Positions 1 to 22,565 of a stretch of 64,000 nucleotides of DNA are shown here, in pieces. The stretch comes from Vicugna pacos (taxonomy: Eukaryota > Chordata > Mammalia > Artiodactyla > Camelidae): NCBI RefSeq assembly GCF_048564905.1, contig NC_133020.1, positions 17,827,501-17,891,500 on the forward strand. The letters are read 5' to 3'. Made by a program: the position numbers and the translations under genes. Below the pieces are notes generated by a model. That model saw only the letters and a program-made list of their open reading frames with translations, was not told the DNA's origin and did no database searches. Each line of letters begins with the position of its first letter. Position 1 is the stretch's first letter.

Positions 1-1037
<1,037 letters not shown>

Positions 1038-1636
1038 AGATCCAGATTGATGATACCACCTCCACCGCTGAGCAGTGACCTTCCTCACTTTCCCTTGCCC
1101 AGCTTCTCCCCTGGGGGCCTGAGAGACCCTCTCCTTCCTTCTGCCCCATCTTCCATGTTGTAGAGGAACAACCCCCGTGCACTGGGGGAGGGGAGGGAGT
1201 GAGGGGCAGTGGTGCCCTTCCTGCTGGAGAGACGTGCAGCAGTAGCGCCGGCGCCATCTGCAGGGAGCTGGCGGGCTGGCCTGGGCCCTGGCTTCTCCCC
1301 ACTGTAACGTCTGTTACAAACTGTTGTGGGTTTCCGCCAGGCTTGAAGAAAACTATCTGAATTTCTTCGTCCTTTTGGTTTTATTTTGTTGGTTTATTTT
1401 GTGTTTTCTTTTCTCCTTTTTTGGGGGTATTCACAGTGGGCCGGGCCCCTGGGCGAGACACAGCTACCTCTGTTGGCATCTTTTTAATACCAGGAACCCA
1501 GCGGCTCCAGCCCCTGAGCGGCTAGAATGAAATAAAGTGGAAAAAAAAAAAAAAAGGAAAAGAACCAAAAGCATAAAAAACCACAGCAAATTTCTTGACG
1601 AAAATTGAAAATAAAAGTTTCCTTGTATTTTAGTGC
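1038..1636 (+). other. CHD4: CHD4 3'UTR with two AATAAA signals
   Basis: The untranslated tail follows the stop at 1035-1037. AATAAA occurs at 1531-1536, directly before an A-run, and again at 1610-1615. A GT-rich stretch follows at about 1640-1680, the arrangement expected just downstream of a cleavage site. I favour the second signal as the main end; which one is used cannot be told from sequence. Confidence 0.65.
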
Positions 1637-2239
1637 TCTGATTCAGTGTGGGTGGAGGTGGGTGAGTGTGTCTGTTGGAAGCCCCGCGAAGCGTGCAGTT
1701 GAAGACTGAGGGTTTCCTTGTGTCGGAGATTCCACGAAGAGCAAGTGTCCCGGGGGCGAGGACGCCACCGCCTGTGGACAGCGGAGACCCCGGAGCCACC
1801 CGGGGTTCACACCTTGCACTGCGGCCTGCTGGCTCTGTGAAGTTGAGGATGTGAACTCCGGGCTGTGGATGTCTCATGCATAAAGCAGAGCTCTTCAGAG
1901 TTGTGAAGATGAAACCCGTAAAGTGCTGGAACAGGTTTTAACAGCTAGTAAGCACTACTTAGGCTGAAGTAAGTTCTGTTAACTTGAGAAGATGCAACAT
2001 GCCTTCCTCCTGATGTCCAAGATGGAAACTTAGGCAGAGAAGACCCTTACCTGAGGGGCAGCGCGGGGTCTGTGGGTTCAAGGAAGAGGGTTTCTGAGTC
2101 ACAGTGAATGGTGTGGGATCCCCCGATCTTGAGGCGACGCCGGGCAGAGGACACCCGAATAAGGGCTCTGCTCTGGCGCTTCCGTTCGAGAGGAGGGAGC
2201 GGCTTCCGGTATCAGTTTTTCTCAAATCTGCAGTGAAGC

Positions 2240-2590
2240 CAAAGGCCCACGCCTGGAGGGGAGGGCGGGGAAGCCGAAGACGGCCCCGCGCGCACCGCTT
2301 CTCCGCCCACGGTCCGCCCCGGAATCGTGCCCCGCCGCGCCGCCACGCCCGCCCCGACCGACTAACGTTCCGGCTTCCGCGGCGGCCTGAGATCCCGGAA
2401 GAGGCGGGGCTTCGAGGCGAGCGCGCGCTGTGCGCCTGCGTGAGACGTTTCCGTGGTGTGGCGTCTGAGCGCCGGCCTCCGGCCGCACGTGGAGTCGCGC
2501 GCCTGCTGCCCAGGGCGGTCTCGGGGCCGGGCCCGCTTCCGGGTGAAACGAGGCTTCGCGCGGGTCTGGAGGAATTCCAGGAAGGAAAGG
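2240..2590 (+). promoter_or_regulatory. NOP2: NOP2 CpG-island promoter and 5' noncoding exon
   Basis: This GC- and CpG-dense stretch lacks a TATA box. ETS-type CCGGAAG/CTTCCGG motifs occur near 2345-2400 and 2535. A noncoding first exon ends at 2589, with donor GTGAGG at 2590, and splices to the acceptor at 2827-2828 just ahead of the start codon. The exact transcription start is not visible. This design is typical of housekeeping and ribosome-biogenesis genes. The gap from 1640 to 2240 shows nothing recognisable. Confidence 0.6.
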
Positions 2591-2832
2591 TGAGGCGCGG
2601 AGCTGGACTGGGGCGTGGGAAGGGTGACACGGTGCAGACGGCGTGGGAACCAGGGCCTGGGGCTCAGCGTGGAGTGGAGGTTGGCTAGGCCTCGAGGGGC
2701 TGTTGGGCTGCCGAGTCGAGGTTCTGGTCGGGGCGAAGCCCTTTACACTGCGATTCGCTTCGTCTGCACCCTGCCTTTGTCTTACAACACGCGCCACCTC
2801 ACCTGTCTCCCGTTTTTATTTTCCCCAGGACC

Positions 2833-5800
2833 ATGGGGCGCAAGTTGGACCCTACGAAGAAGGAGAAACGGGGGCCAGGCCGAAAGGCCCGGAAACAGAA
2901 GGGTGCTGAGACCGAACTCGCCAAATTCTTGCCTGCAGGTAAGGGTCAGGTGCGCCCGCTCCTACCGAGTCTCCAGCTTTTGCGCCATTCTTTCATCTGT
3001 AGCATAACCTTTACGTTTTTCAGCCTGTGTGTTCCTTTCTGTTCACGTGGAATTTTCTTTATATGTGTTATTAGGAAGTAAGTATGAACGAAGTATGCGT
3101 GTATGAACGAAACACCTTCATGAGCATTTAGGACGTAGGGAAGATGCGACAAGTAGTCATGCAACGAGAGGTGTGGTTTAACATTGAGAGGGTTCAGAGG
3201 AAGAGGGGAGCCTACGGAGTTAGAGTTTCAGAAAGTTTCGTAAAGATGCGTTTTGAAATGTGAGTGACATTTTAGCAAGTGGAAGTTGGGACAGGCCAGT
3301 CACTGTGAACTCCATCGTGGAGGGGATGGAGATGGGGAAGCACAGGTCTGGTTCCCAGGTGGTGAGCTGTCTCCTGTGTGGAAGACTGGGTGGGAGAGAA
3401 GGACGGGCAGGTAGTTTGTGTTGAGCTTTGTGCGAAAGATGCAGTTTATTGAGGTATTGGTAAGTGCTGAACATTACACTGAACTCTTTGGACACATTGT
3501 TACCATGTCATTCTCTTTAGTGTCCTGTGAGAGAGGCAGTGCTAAGAAGTTGGATGCTGAGAGGTTAGCTTGCCTACAATTATTAAACAATAGGGCTGAC
3601 ATTTAAACCTTTTATTTCTTGGAGAAGATATGAAAAGCAGCAGTTGTAAAGGTAAACTTTGGTGTTGGTAACTGAGACTAAAGGAAAAGGCAGAAGAAAG
3701 ATAAATTTTGAATCTGTGTTGTTATCAGAATGGCAGCTATGCTATTTATTGAAATCAGAAGTCTGGAGGGAGGCCCAGTGTGGACTTGGTTGATGAACAA
3801 CCAGATGGAGATCATTTCCTTTATTTCTTATCTCTTATTCAGCTCCTGGTAGAGCACAGTGGAGTGAGTTACAATCTACTGCCTTTAAAAACTAGTGTCC
3901 TAATTCTCTCCCCTTTTATTTCCTCTCCCATTGCTCTTTTTCTTTTCCCCTGTAACTTATTGCTCTGCCTGGTTTTTTAAACAGCTGGTGAGGACAATTC
4001 CAAGAGGCTGTCCAGTCGTGCTCGAAAGAGGTGAGTGTGAGTGTTCAGACTACGTTACACAGATTAAATTGGTCCTGCTCGTCTGTAACCACATGATCCC
4101 ATGTGACCGTGCTGATGGAAAGGGCTGTTAGGGGGCTGTCACATTTCCCTGCAATGGGAGGTGGCAAGTGTGTTCCTTCTCCTCATTCCTTCTCATTCTT
4201 ATGTCTTTTCAGGGCAGCCAAGAGGAAATTAGGCTCTGCTGATGCCCCTGAGATGAGTAAGTCTCCTGGGGCCAAACCGCTGCCTGGAAAGCTACCAAAA
4301 GGTCAGTGAAAATAGGGGCTGGGTGCTCTTTGAGGAGTCCTCTGGATCCTAGGTGGGGAAGGGCTTGCTGAGCATTTCTGGAGTGAAAGGAACAGCCACA
4401 AGGACATTCTTGGGAGTGGATAGTGTGGGACCCATCAGTGTGTGGCTGCCATGAGTCCAGGATTCTTCAAACCCTTTGGGATCTTTGCAGGAGCTGTCCA
4501 GACACCCGGTAAGAAGAGAGCCCTGTCCTTATTTACCACTACTCAAAGCAAGAAGCGCCTGGCACCAGGCCATAGCAGTGATGAGGAGGGAGACTCTGGA
4601 GAGGACAGTGTGTTGAACCAGGGGGACCTCTGGGGCTCTGAAGACAGTGATGCTGACATGGTAGATGACTATGGAGCTGACTCCAACTCCGAGGATGAAG
4701 ATGAGGAGGATGGTGAGGAGGTGAGCTTTATTTCTTGGGGTGTTCAGGAAGCGATCCTTGCCTTTTTAGAGTCTTTCCAGATCCTTGAGATTATTCCTCA
4801 ATGACCAGGATAAACCTGAGTAGAAAAAAAGGATTTTCACTTTCCATCAGTGTTTTCATACCGCCTTATGTCCTCTCAGCACACGTGCAAGTTGACAAGA
4901 GCTATAGGACAGTGCACTGTGAGATGAGAGTGCTCGTGGCTGGTGCAGACATGGCAAGGCGGACGTGTGTACGGACCTGCTAATGGGACTAGAAATGCAC
5001 ACAGACTTCTTAATGGCATTTGGTATCTAAGAACCTTAAAAAGGCTTTTCTGTTTGACTTAGTAATTCCAGTTAGGAAGATGATCCAGAATATATAAATA
5101 AAGATACATTTGCTAAGACGTAAGAAGTTATTTATGTATCACAAAATTAGCATACGAATGTATTATTAGGAAAAGTCAGGCAATATAGAGTTGCATTGAA
5201 TAAAAAGAAAGTTCCCAATTGCACCTGTCTCCCATAACCCCCCTTCTCTCCATGGAGTTATTATTATGAGATTTACAGGCACTGTGTGGACCATGTTGCC
5301 AGCGACTCTGCAAACTTCCAAAATGCCCAGTATGCTTACCTGAATTCTGGTTCATTCATATGCTACATTAACATTTGGCCATTATGTCTATGAAAACGCT
5401 TGTAACTGTGAATACAGCTAGATTACACATATAACTGTAAATGAGAAAAGGCAAAAAACAAACCTGAAAATGCATCACAATTTCAATAATATGAAAAACG
5501 GCTTTTGCCTCGCCACGCCTGTGTGCTCTCCGGTGTAGAAAGAACAATGCAATGAACGCTTTCAATCTGTCATGTTATTTCAGCGACGGGAAATGTTTTG
5601 CCAATCTTATACCCATTTTTAGAGGGTATATGTTTCTTTCTGGGAGTTAAGAGTTGTATCTGTAGGGAAAAGTAAAACACAGAGGCAGGAAGTGTCATGT
5701 GGGCTGTAGAAGGGCAGGCTTTGCGTCACCAGCCCTTTGTCTCTCTTTCCAGTTGCTGCCCATTGAAAGGGCTGCTCGGAAGCAGAAGGCTCAGGAAGCT

Positions 5801-6980
5801 GCTGCTGGGTGAGTTTTGGAAGCTCTTAAGGAGGAAATAGGCTGGGATGAGGGAAACATGAGTGGGGAGGAGGAGGTGTCTGTTTGGATCTGTGAACCGC
5901 TATGTTCACAGGGGCCAGTGGAGCGAGGAGGAGACTGATGAAGAGGAGGAAGAGGAGACGGTGTCCCCTGAGTCAGGCCCCAGAGAGGATGAAGAGGCTG
6001 ATGGCTTGCAGATCAATGTGGATGAGGAGGAGCCTTTTGTGCTGCCCCCTACTGGGGAGATGGAGCAAGATATCCTTTGGGTGCAGCGGTGCAGGGATCG
6101 GGGAGATGCTTGGGAGAGGCGGTTTCCAGCCCCGGGACATTAGGAAGCAGTTCCTTACTTAGCAGGTCCACATGCCCAGGCTCCAGACTTGCAGCGGGTT
6201 CACAAGCGCATCCAAGATATAGTGGGAGTGCTGCGTGACTTCGGGACACAGCGGGAGGAAGGTCGGTCTCGATCTGAGTATCTGCAGCGGCTTCGGAAGG
6301 ATCTGGCCACTTACTACTCCTACGGAGACTTCCTCCTTGGCAAGCTTATGGACCTCTTCCCTCTATCCGAGGTGCTGAGGGCCAGTCTGACGCCCTTCCT
6401 GCTGTGCTTTCCTCACCTTCTCTCCCTGTGTGAGGGAGGCGGTTGGCCCCTTTGCTCCCTGATTTTCTGGCTGAGCTCCTAGGCTGGCCTGACCTTTTCC
6501 CTGCCGTCCTCTGTCCCAGCTGGTGGAGTTCTTGGAAGCCAATGAGGTGCCTCGGCCTATCACCCTCAGGACCAATACCTTGAAGACCCGACGCCGGGAC
6601 CTGGCTCAGGTGAGGGGTGGGCTTTGAGGTTTGCTTGTCTCGGGGAGGCCCTGACTTCTGCGAGCCCCCGAGATTTCCTTATCCCGCTCTGTGACTGGGT
6701 GGGGTTTCAGTACCTGAGCATTTCTTGGTACAGGCATGATTCCAGGAGGCAAACCTAGACAGGCCCAGTGTCATGCTGGGTTTGGTGGGCTGGCTTAGGG
6801 CCGAAGACCTCTATGGAGTGGGAAACTGGTCTGTTCTGCCTCTGCTCCCTGTGACAGGGCTGGGATGTCTGTGTCACCATAAAAATGCTGCCATAGAAGT
6901 GGGGAGGCTATAGCTTAGTGGTAAAGTGTGTGCTTAGCATGCACAGGGTCCTGGGTTCAATTTCCAGTACTTCCGTTAAG

Positions 6981-7011
<31 letters not shown>

Positions 7012-10000
7012 CAAGAAAATAAATAAATCAATAACCAAATAAACAACCTTCTCTCCAAAACAAACAAATGAGTGCTGCCGCAGAAAGAAGTGGGAGGGAG
7101 CTGTCTTCCTTGTCGATCATTGAGAAGCTGCTGAAACTGATTCCTGCCCTCAGGAATAGAAACGGTGCACAGGCAATATTTTAAGCTCATCATTTCCAAG
7201 GGTTCAGGGACCCCAGGTTGAACATTCTAGTTTCAGAGTCAGTGGTGTGGCACTATGTGTGTATATCTCATGGCTTGAAGATAACCTGAAAATTAAAGTG
7301 CTGTAACTGATAATTCTAAATTTTAGTGTGGTAAGGGGGCTAAGCCTCTTGGAAAATCAGAGTCTACTTTCAGGAAATAAAAGAATAGGATCTGGCAGTT
7401 GCTGCATTGGGAGGAAGTTCAGACCTAGAGTTAGAACTTGAGGCTAAGGAGAAGGACACTGTGGATGCAATGGGAGAAACTGCTCCATGAGCCTGCAATG
7501 ATTGTGTCCTGACTAAGCTTTAGGGGGTTATGGTGCCACAGACCTCCTGACAGGACCAGGTTTTCCTGCTCCATCTGCTTTCTGGGTAGAGTAGCCTACG
7601 AGGTTTTAAAAACCTTCATCCCTCTTATCTTCAGGCTCTAATCAATCGTGGGGTTAACCTGGATCCCCTGGGCAAGTGGTCAAAGACTGGACTTGTGGTC
7701 TATGATTCTTCAGTGCCCATTGGTAAGTGTTCCCTGCCTGGTGGCCCTTCTCCCCCTGCCCTTGTCCCGGCATGTCACAAGCGGGTCCTCCTCCACAGGT
7801 GCTACTCCTGAGTACCTGGCTGGGCACTACATGCTGCAGGGAGCCTCCAGCATGTTGCCTGTCATGGCCTTGGCACCCCAGGAACATGAGCGGATCCTGG
7901 ACATGTGCTGTGCGCCTGGAGGAAAGACCAGCTACATAGGTATGGAGGGGCCGGCAGGGCTAGGGTTCACCTGGCTCTCTGCTTATGAAAGTAGGTGGGC
8001 TCGGTGAGTCGCCAGCGCTCAGGGAACAGTGTGCAGGCGTTCAGCAGGATCGGGGGGGCGGGCACAGGCTCTGGAGTCGGCCTGGATTCCAGCCCCATGC
8101 GTGCCTCTCACTGCCCACGTGGCTTTGGCCAAGCCCCTGGTCGCAGTCATCCGTGGCAAGGTGTCCTCTTGCTTGAGTGGGCTATTATGTATACTTGGGC
8201 TGTGAGTATGTATATTATGTATACTGAGGGTTGAGATGTGCATGTTGAAGTCCTTGACAATGTTCAGCATGTAGTTAGACGTAACATTTTATTAACTTGT
8301 TAACACTTGTAAGAAGTAACTTGGTCTCTAGGATCAGAAGGGCTTTCAGTAATAGTGGAAAAACCACCCTGGGAGGCGTGCTCACTACAGGGTAGGCAGT
8401 GGGGAATGCGGCTCATTGTGTGTGGAGTCTGCCTGGAAGGGATGAGACTTCACTGGCAGATTCCTGGGCTGGAGGGTGGCCAGCAGGTGTGGAGGCTGGG
8501 GAGCTGCTGGTGAGCACTGTGCCCTCCTTCAGCCCAGCTGATGAAGAACACAGGTGTGATCCTTGCCAACGATGCCAATGCTGAGCGGCTTAAGAGTGTC
8601 GTGGGCAACCTGCACCGGCTGGGAGTCACCAACACCATCATCAGCCACTACGATGGGCGCCAGTTCCCCAAGGTGGGGCCCCCCTGGCGCGTCTCTCCTG
8701 AGCCATCTTCCAGGTCCCCTCCCCTCTTCTGGCGTCAGCGTTGAGACTTGCCCCTGGGAAATAAATGGTGTGGTTCAGGTGTCAAAAACATCTGACTGAT
8801 CTGCCCTTTTGCCCAGGTGGTAGGGGGCTTCGACCGAGTCCTGCTGGATGCTCCCTGCAGTGGCACTGGGGTTATCTCCAAGGACCCGGCTGTGAAAACT
8901 AACAAGGTAGAGTTGGGACCAACCGAGATGTCTTTTGGGGGGACCTTGTGGAGCCAGAGTGGAAGGTGGAGTCGCCCTCTGAGCAGTCAGTGGCTCCTTT
9001 CTCCCGAGGCTGCCTTTGAAATTCAACACCGTGCATCTCTCCGTCTTGGGACAGGATGAGAAGGACATCCTGCGCTGTGCTCACCTGCAGAAGGAGCTGC
9101 TTCTGAGTGCTATCGACTCCGTCAGCGCCACCTCCAGGACGGGAGGCTACCTGGTCTACTGCACCTGCTCCGTCATGGTGAGGCCTGTCGCGGGGTGAGG
9201 GGCAGGGCTGGGGGCTGTTGTCGTCCCTCGGTGCCCCCTTCAGCTCCAGCTCTGCTTTCCTTCTCTGTCTCCCCGCCTGGCAGGTGGAAGAGAATGAGTG
9301 GGTGGTAGACTATGCCCTGAAAAAGAGGAATGTGCGGCTGGTGCCCACTGGCCTAGACTTTGGCCAGGAGGGCTTCACCCGGTTCCGGGAAAGGCGCTTC
9401 CACCCTACTCTGCGCTCTACCCGCCGCTTCTACCCCCACACCCACAACATGGATGGTTTTTTTATTGCCAAGTTCAAGAAATTCTCCAATTCTATCCCCC
9501 AGCCCCAAACAGGTAAGCGCTCTGCACTTTGTACCTTTTGCTCTTTGTTTCTCTGAAGATGCTTTTGTAAAGTGTGCTGCAGGGAAGAGCCAAGTCTCTT
9601 GCCTTCCTCTTCCAGCCTTTGCATGGTAGGGTGAGAGGCCCCTTTTATCCCAACTAGAGTGGTTCCCGAGCCTGGACCCTGTTTGGGTGTGTTACAGCAT
9701 TTATGTGAGTGAGGCCTTTTCCTTGATTCTGCCAAGTGGCTGCAGTTGCTGGGCATTAAATGCATTCCCCTCGTGGGTGTGGTTTCTTTTCTTGGCTGAA
9801 GGTTGCCTTCCTGGTAGTAGACCTCTGCTGGGCCAAGCCTTGTCAGCACTGGCTTGGCACAGGACTCCTCAGAACCCGCAGCGCTTCTCTGAGCCCATCA
9901 CACTAGCTGCAGCTTGTTCTCTCAGCCATCTTGAGGAGTCTGGCCTGGATCTCAAGGGGAAGGGTGGGGCTTTCTGAAACGGCCAGAAAGCTCTGCATGC

Positions 10001-11236
10001 TGGGATGTCACCCCGGGTTTAGTTGAAAGAGGGAGAGGCAGGCTTCTCTGGATACAAACTGTGTGACTTACTGAGTTGACTTTGTTTTTCTTTATGAACT
10101 GCCTCTTGAGAAAAGTCACATCTCAATGTTTACGGAGTAAACACCTCTAAGAAATGTCAAGATTTCCTGTAATTTTTGTTTTCTGCTGTAACTGTAAAAG
10201 TACATATTTAATATATGTCAGTCTTATTTTCCTGCATCTCATCAAAATCTGCATGGAAAAAAATTGTTTTCTTAAAAGAAAAGCCTAGTGCTTCAGGTTT
10301 ATTTGGGATTCACCTCCTTAGAGTGTCTTGTAACCTGCTATCCTCAAGGGGGCATAACTTCCTCTAAAAATCTTTTGGCTCAAGGATGGGTAGTGATCCC
10401 TTCTCTTTAATACGAAATTCAAAAATGACTTGAGTAAAGGCCAGGTGCTACTGAGTAATATGAACCCAGGGAGCCTACTCTTAGGCAGATTGTGTGGACC
10501 ACTTGGCCAGGAGCTAGCACCAGGCAGTTTTCTTGTTTTAATACCTCTGCTTACTTTCTCCACTAATGATCAAGACCCAGTGGTGAGGCCCACTTTCTCA
10601 AACTGTTTAATTTTAACCCCAGGAAATTCTGCAACATCTACTCTTGCAAACATAGACTTGTCCAACCCAAAAGGGCAGGTGACCCCCAAGTCTGAGAGCA
10701 GCAGTCAGTCTGCCAAGAAGGCCAGAGTGGCTGTGGAAGCAAAGCAGCGGCCACAGAAACGGCAACATCCCAAGAAGGCTTCCTTCCGGAAGCAGAATGG
10801 CATCTCCAAAGGGACAGACTCAGAATTGTCCACCGTGTCTTCTGTCACAAAAGCCCAGCCTTCCTCCAAGAGCCAGGACAGCAGTCAGCTGGCTGAAAAA
10901 GCTGCAGTGGCTGGGAAACTAAAGCAACAGTCTCCCAAACTGCCGTCCTCCAAGAAAGTTGCCTTCCGGAAGCAGCACGCTCCCCGCAAGGGCCCAGACA
11001 CAGAAACGCCTGCAGTGCAGCCCCTCTCTAAGGCCCAGGCTGCTCTCAAGCCTGAGGACGGTGACCGGCCCTGTGGGAACACTGCAGGGGCTGAGAAGGT
11101 AAAGCAGTTGCCGGAGCAGCCTGTCAAGAAGGCTGCCTTCCAGAAACAGAATGGCACCCCCAAGGAACCTAAGACTCCCACCCTGTCCCCTTGCAGTTCC
11201 AGCTGGCGCCCACCCGCAAAGAGGAGAAAATCTTAG
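2833..11236 (+). CDS. NOP2: NOP2, nucleolar rRNA cytosine-5 methyltransferase (complete, 15 coding exons)
   Basis: NOP2 (NOL1/p120) methylates a 28S rRNA cytosine and acts in 60S subunit maturation in the nucleolus. Coding exons: 2833-2938, 3985-4030, 4213-4301, 4491-4720, 5753-5808, 5912-6069, 6172-6371, 6520-6609, 7635-7722, 7799-7939, 8533-8672, 8817-8906, 9055-9177, 9284-9512, 10623-11236. They sum to 2,400 nt, 799 residues; the human protein is slightly longer. The N-terminus is basic ([20 protein letters not shown]), then comes an acidic stretch (about residues 100-230). The Rossmann methyltransferase core contains [11 protein letters not shown] for [11 protein letters not shown] with cysteine about 462, and VYCTCS with cysteine about 516, the two-cysteine arrangement of RNA m5C methyltransferases. 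The basic C-terminal tail is a threefold repeat. The intron 6070-6171 is AT-AC. The start ATG lies four bases into exon 2. Confidence 0.95.
3449..3600 (-). repeat. MIR-like fragment, NOP2 intron 2
   Basis: TTATTGAGGTATTGGTAAGTGCTGAACATTACACTGAACTC...GCAGTGCTAAGAAGTTGGATGCTGAGAGGTTAGCTTGCC resembles the reverse complement of MIR. The match is weak. Confidence 0.45.
5030..5200 (+). mobile_element. Possible L1 ORF2-end fragment, NOP2 intron 5
   Basis: CTTAGTAATTCCAGTTAGGAAGATGATCCAGAATATATAAATAAAGATACATTTGC resembles the GCAATTCCACTTCTAGGAAT...CCTACAGAAATAAA part of L1. No more than a weak match. Confidence 0.35.
6070..6171 (+). other. NOP2: AT-AC minor-spliceosome (U12-type) intron of NOP2
   Basis: This 102-nt intron begins ATATCCTTT at 6070-6078, a perfect U12-type 5' splice site, and ends in AC at 6170-6171. 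A branch-site-like TTCCTTACT lies at 6151-6159, so the branch adenosine would be about 14 nt from the 3' end, within the short range U12 introns need. Joining 6069 to 6172 keeps the frame and gives [17 protein letters not shown]; a GT-AG reading of this gap does not. The orthologous P120 intron is a classic AT-AC intron. An AG at 6164-6165 is a possible alternative 3' end that would add six in-frame bases. Confidence 0.93.
6899..7069 (+). mobile_element. Camelid tRNA-derived SINE (Vic-1-like), NOP2 intron 8
   Basis: GGGGAGGCTATAGCTTAGTGGTAAAG, GCATGCACAGGGTCCTGGGTTC and a tail with GATA repeats, then AATAAATCAATAACC, follow the camelid SINE layout. Flanks ATGCTGCCATAGAAG and GTGCTGCCGCAGAAAG form a likely target-site duplication. 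The tail has expanded into a GATA microsatellite at 6978-7010. Confidence 0.85.
8055..8170 (+). repeat. MIR SINE, NOP2 intron 10
   Basis: GCTCTGGAGTCGGCCTGGATTCCAGCCCC...CACTGCCCACGTGGCTTTGGCCAAG matches the 5' half of MIR. Confidence 0.7.
9513..10622. other. NOP2 last intron
   Basis: This is a 1.1-kb intron with donor GTAAGC at 9513 and acceptor AACCCCAG ending at 10622. An open frame starting at 10430 only appears to extend the last exon upstream. No repeat was recognised. Confidence 0.5.
10680..11200 (+). repeat. NOP2: Threefold coding repeat in the NOP2 C-terminal exon
   Basis: Three degenerate copies with a period near 180 bp can be aligned from 10741, 10921 and 11101, each opening AAAGCA. 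At protein level each copy holds a lysine-rich block such as [28 protein letters not shown] or [14 protein letters not shown], followed by a Ser/Thr/Pro-rich linker. The exon therefore looks as if it grew by duplication of a unit of about 60 residues. Confidence 0.75.
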
Positions 11237-11369
11237 TCCAGAGGCAGCGGCCAGCCACTGCTGTCTTCGGTGAATGGTTGAACTAGACTGGGGTGGCTTA
11301 TTGTCGTTTTTACTGGGTCAGAACTCTTACCTCTGTGAGGATGGCTTCCCCACTGTGGATATGAAATTT

Positions 11370-11375
11370 AATACA
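11370..11375 (+). terminator. NOP2: Likely NOP2 polyadenylation signal (variant AATACA)
   Basis: AATACA lies about 135 bases after the stop codon and is followed by a GT-rich stretch at about 11394-11407. No canonical AATAAA occurs between the stop and the IFFO1 promoter, so this variant hexamer is the best candidate. Confidence 0.5.
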
Positions 11376-11736
11376 AATTTTATGATCTCTGGCCTCTGTG
11401 TGTGTTTCGAGACGACTGGGTACTAGCTTTGCTGCTTTATGGGTAGAGGTGGGAGGGTGGGACCCGGCCCCTCTGAAGAGAGGGGACAGCGTGGTATATT
11501 GACAAATCACGTAAGTTCTAGGCCCCTGGGGAGGGGTCCTTTGGTCTCCCCAGGGACCCAGGGAAGGAGCCTCATGGAGTCAGGGCCTGGGTGTTTGGAC
11601 TTTGGAGAAAGGAGGGCAATAGGGGTGTATGTAGGGAAGATGGGTTTCGTGCCACCAGAACCATGGAATACTGGAAGACCTGGGTTTTATACCCCTCTGC
11701 CACCCTGGCTGGATTACAGACACGAGCCAGGGTTAG

Positions 11737-22565
<10,829 letters not shown>

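Noticed and set aside
1959-2797. Overlapping open frames on both strands at the NOP2 CpG island
   Set aside because: They are stop-poor because of GC content, rich in Arg/Pro/Gly and fall in promoter sequence. No domain or splice evidence supports them.
10430-11236. A 268-codon open frame that looks like a single-exon gene
   Set aside because: Only 10623-11236 is coding, as the last NOP2 exon; the upstream part is intron ending in AACCCCAG.
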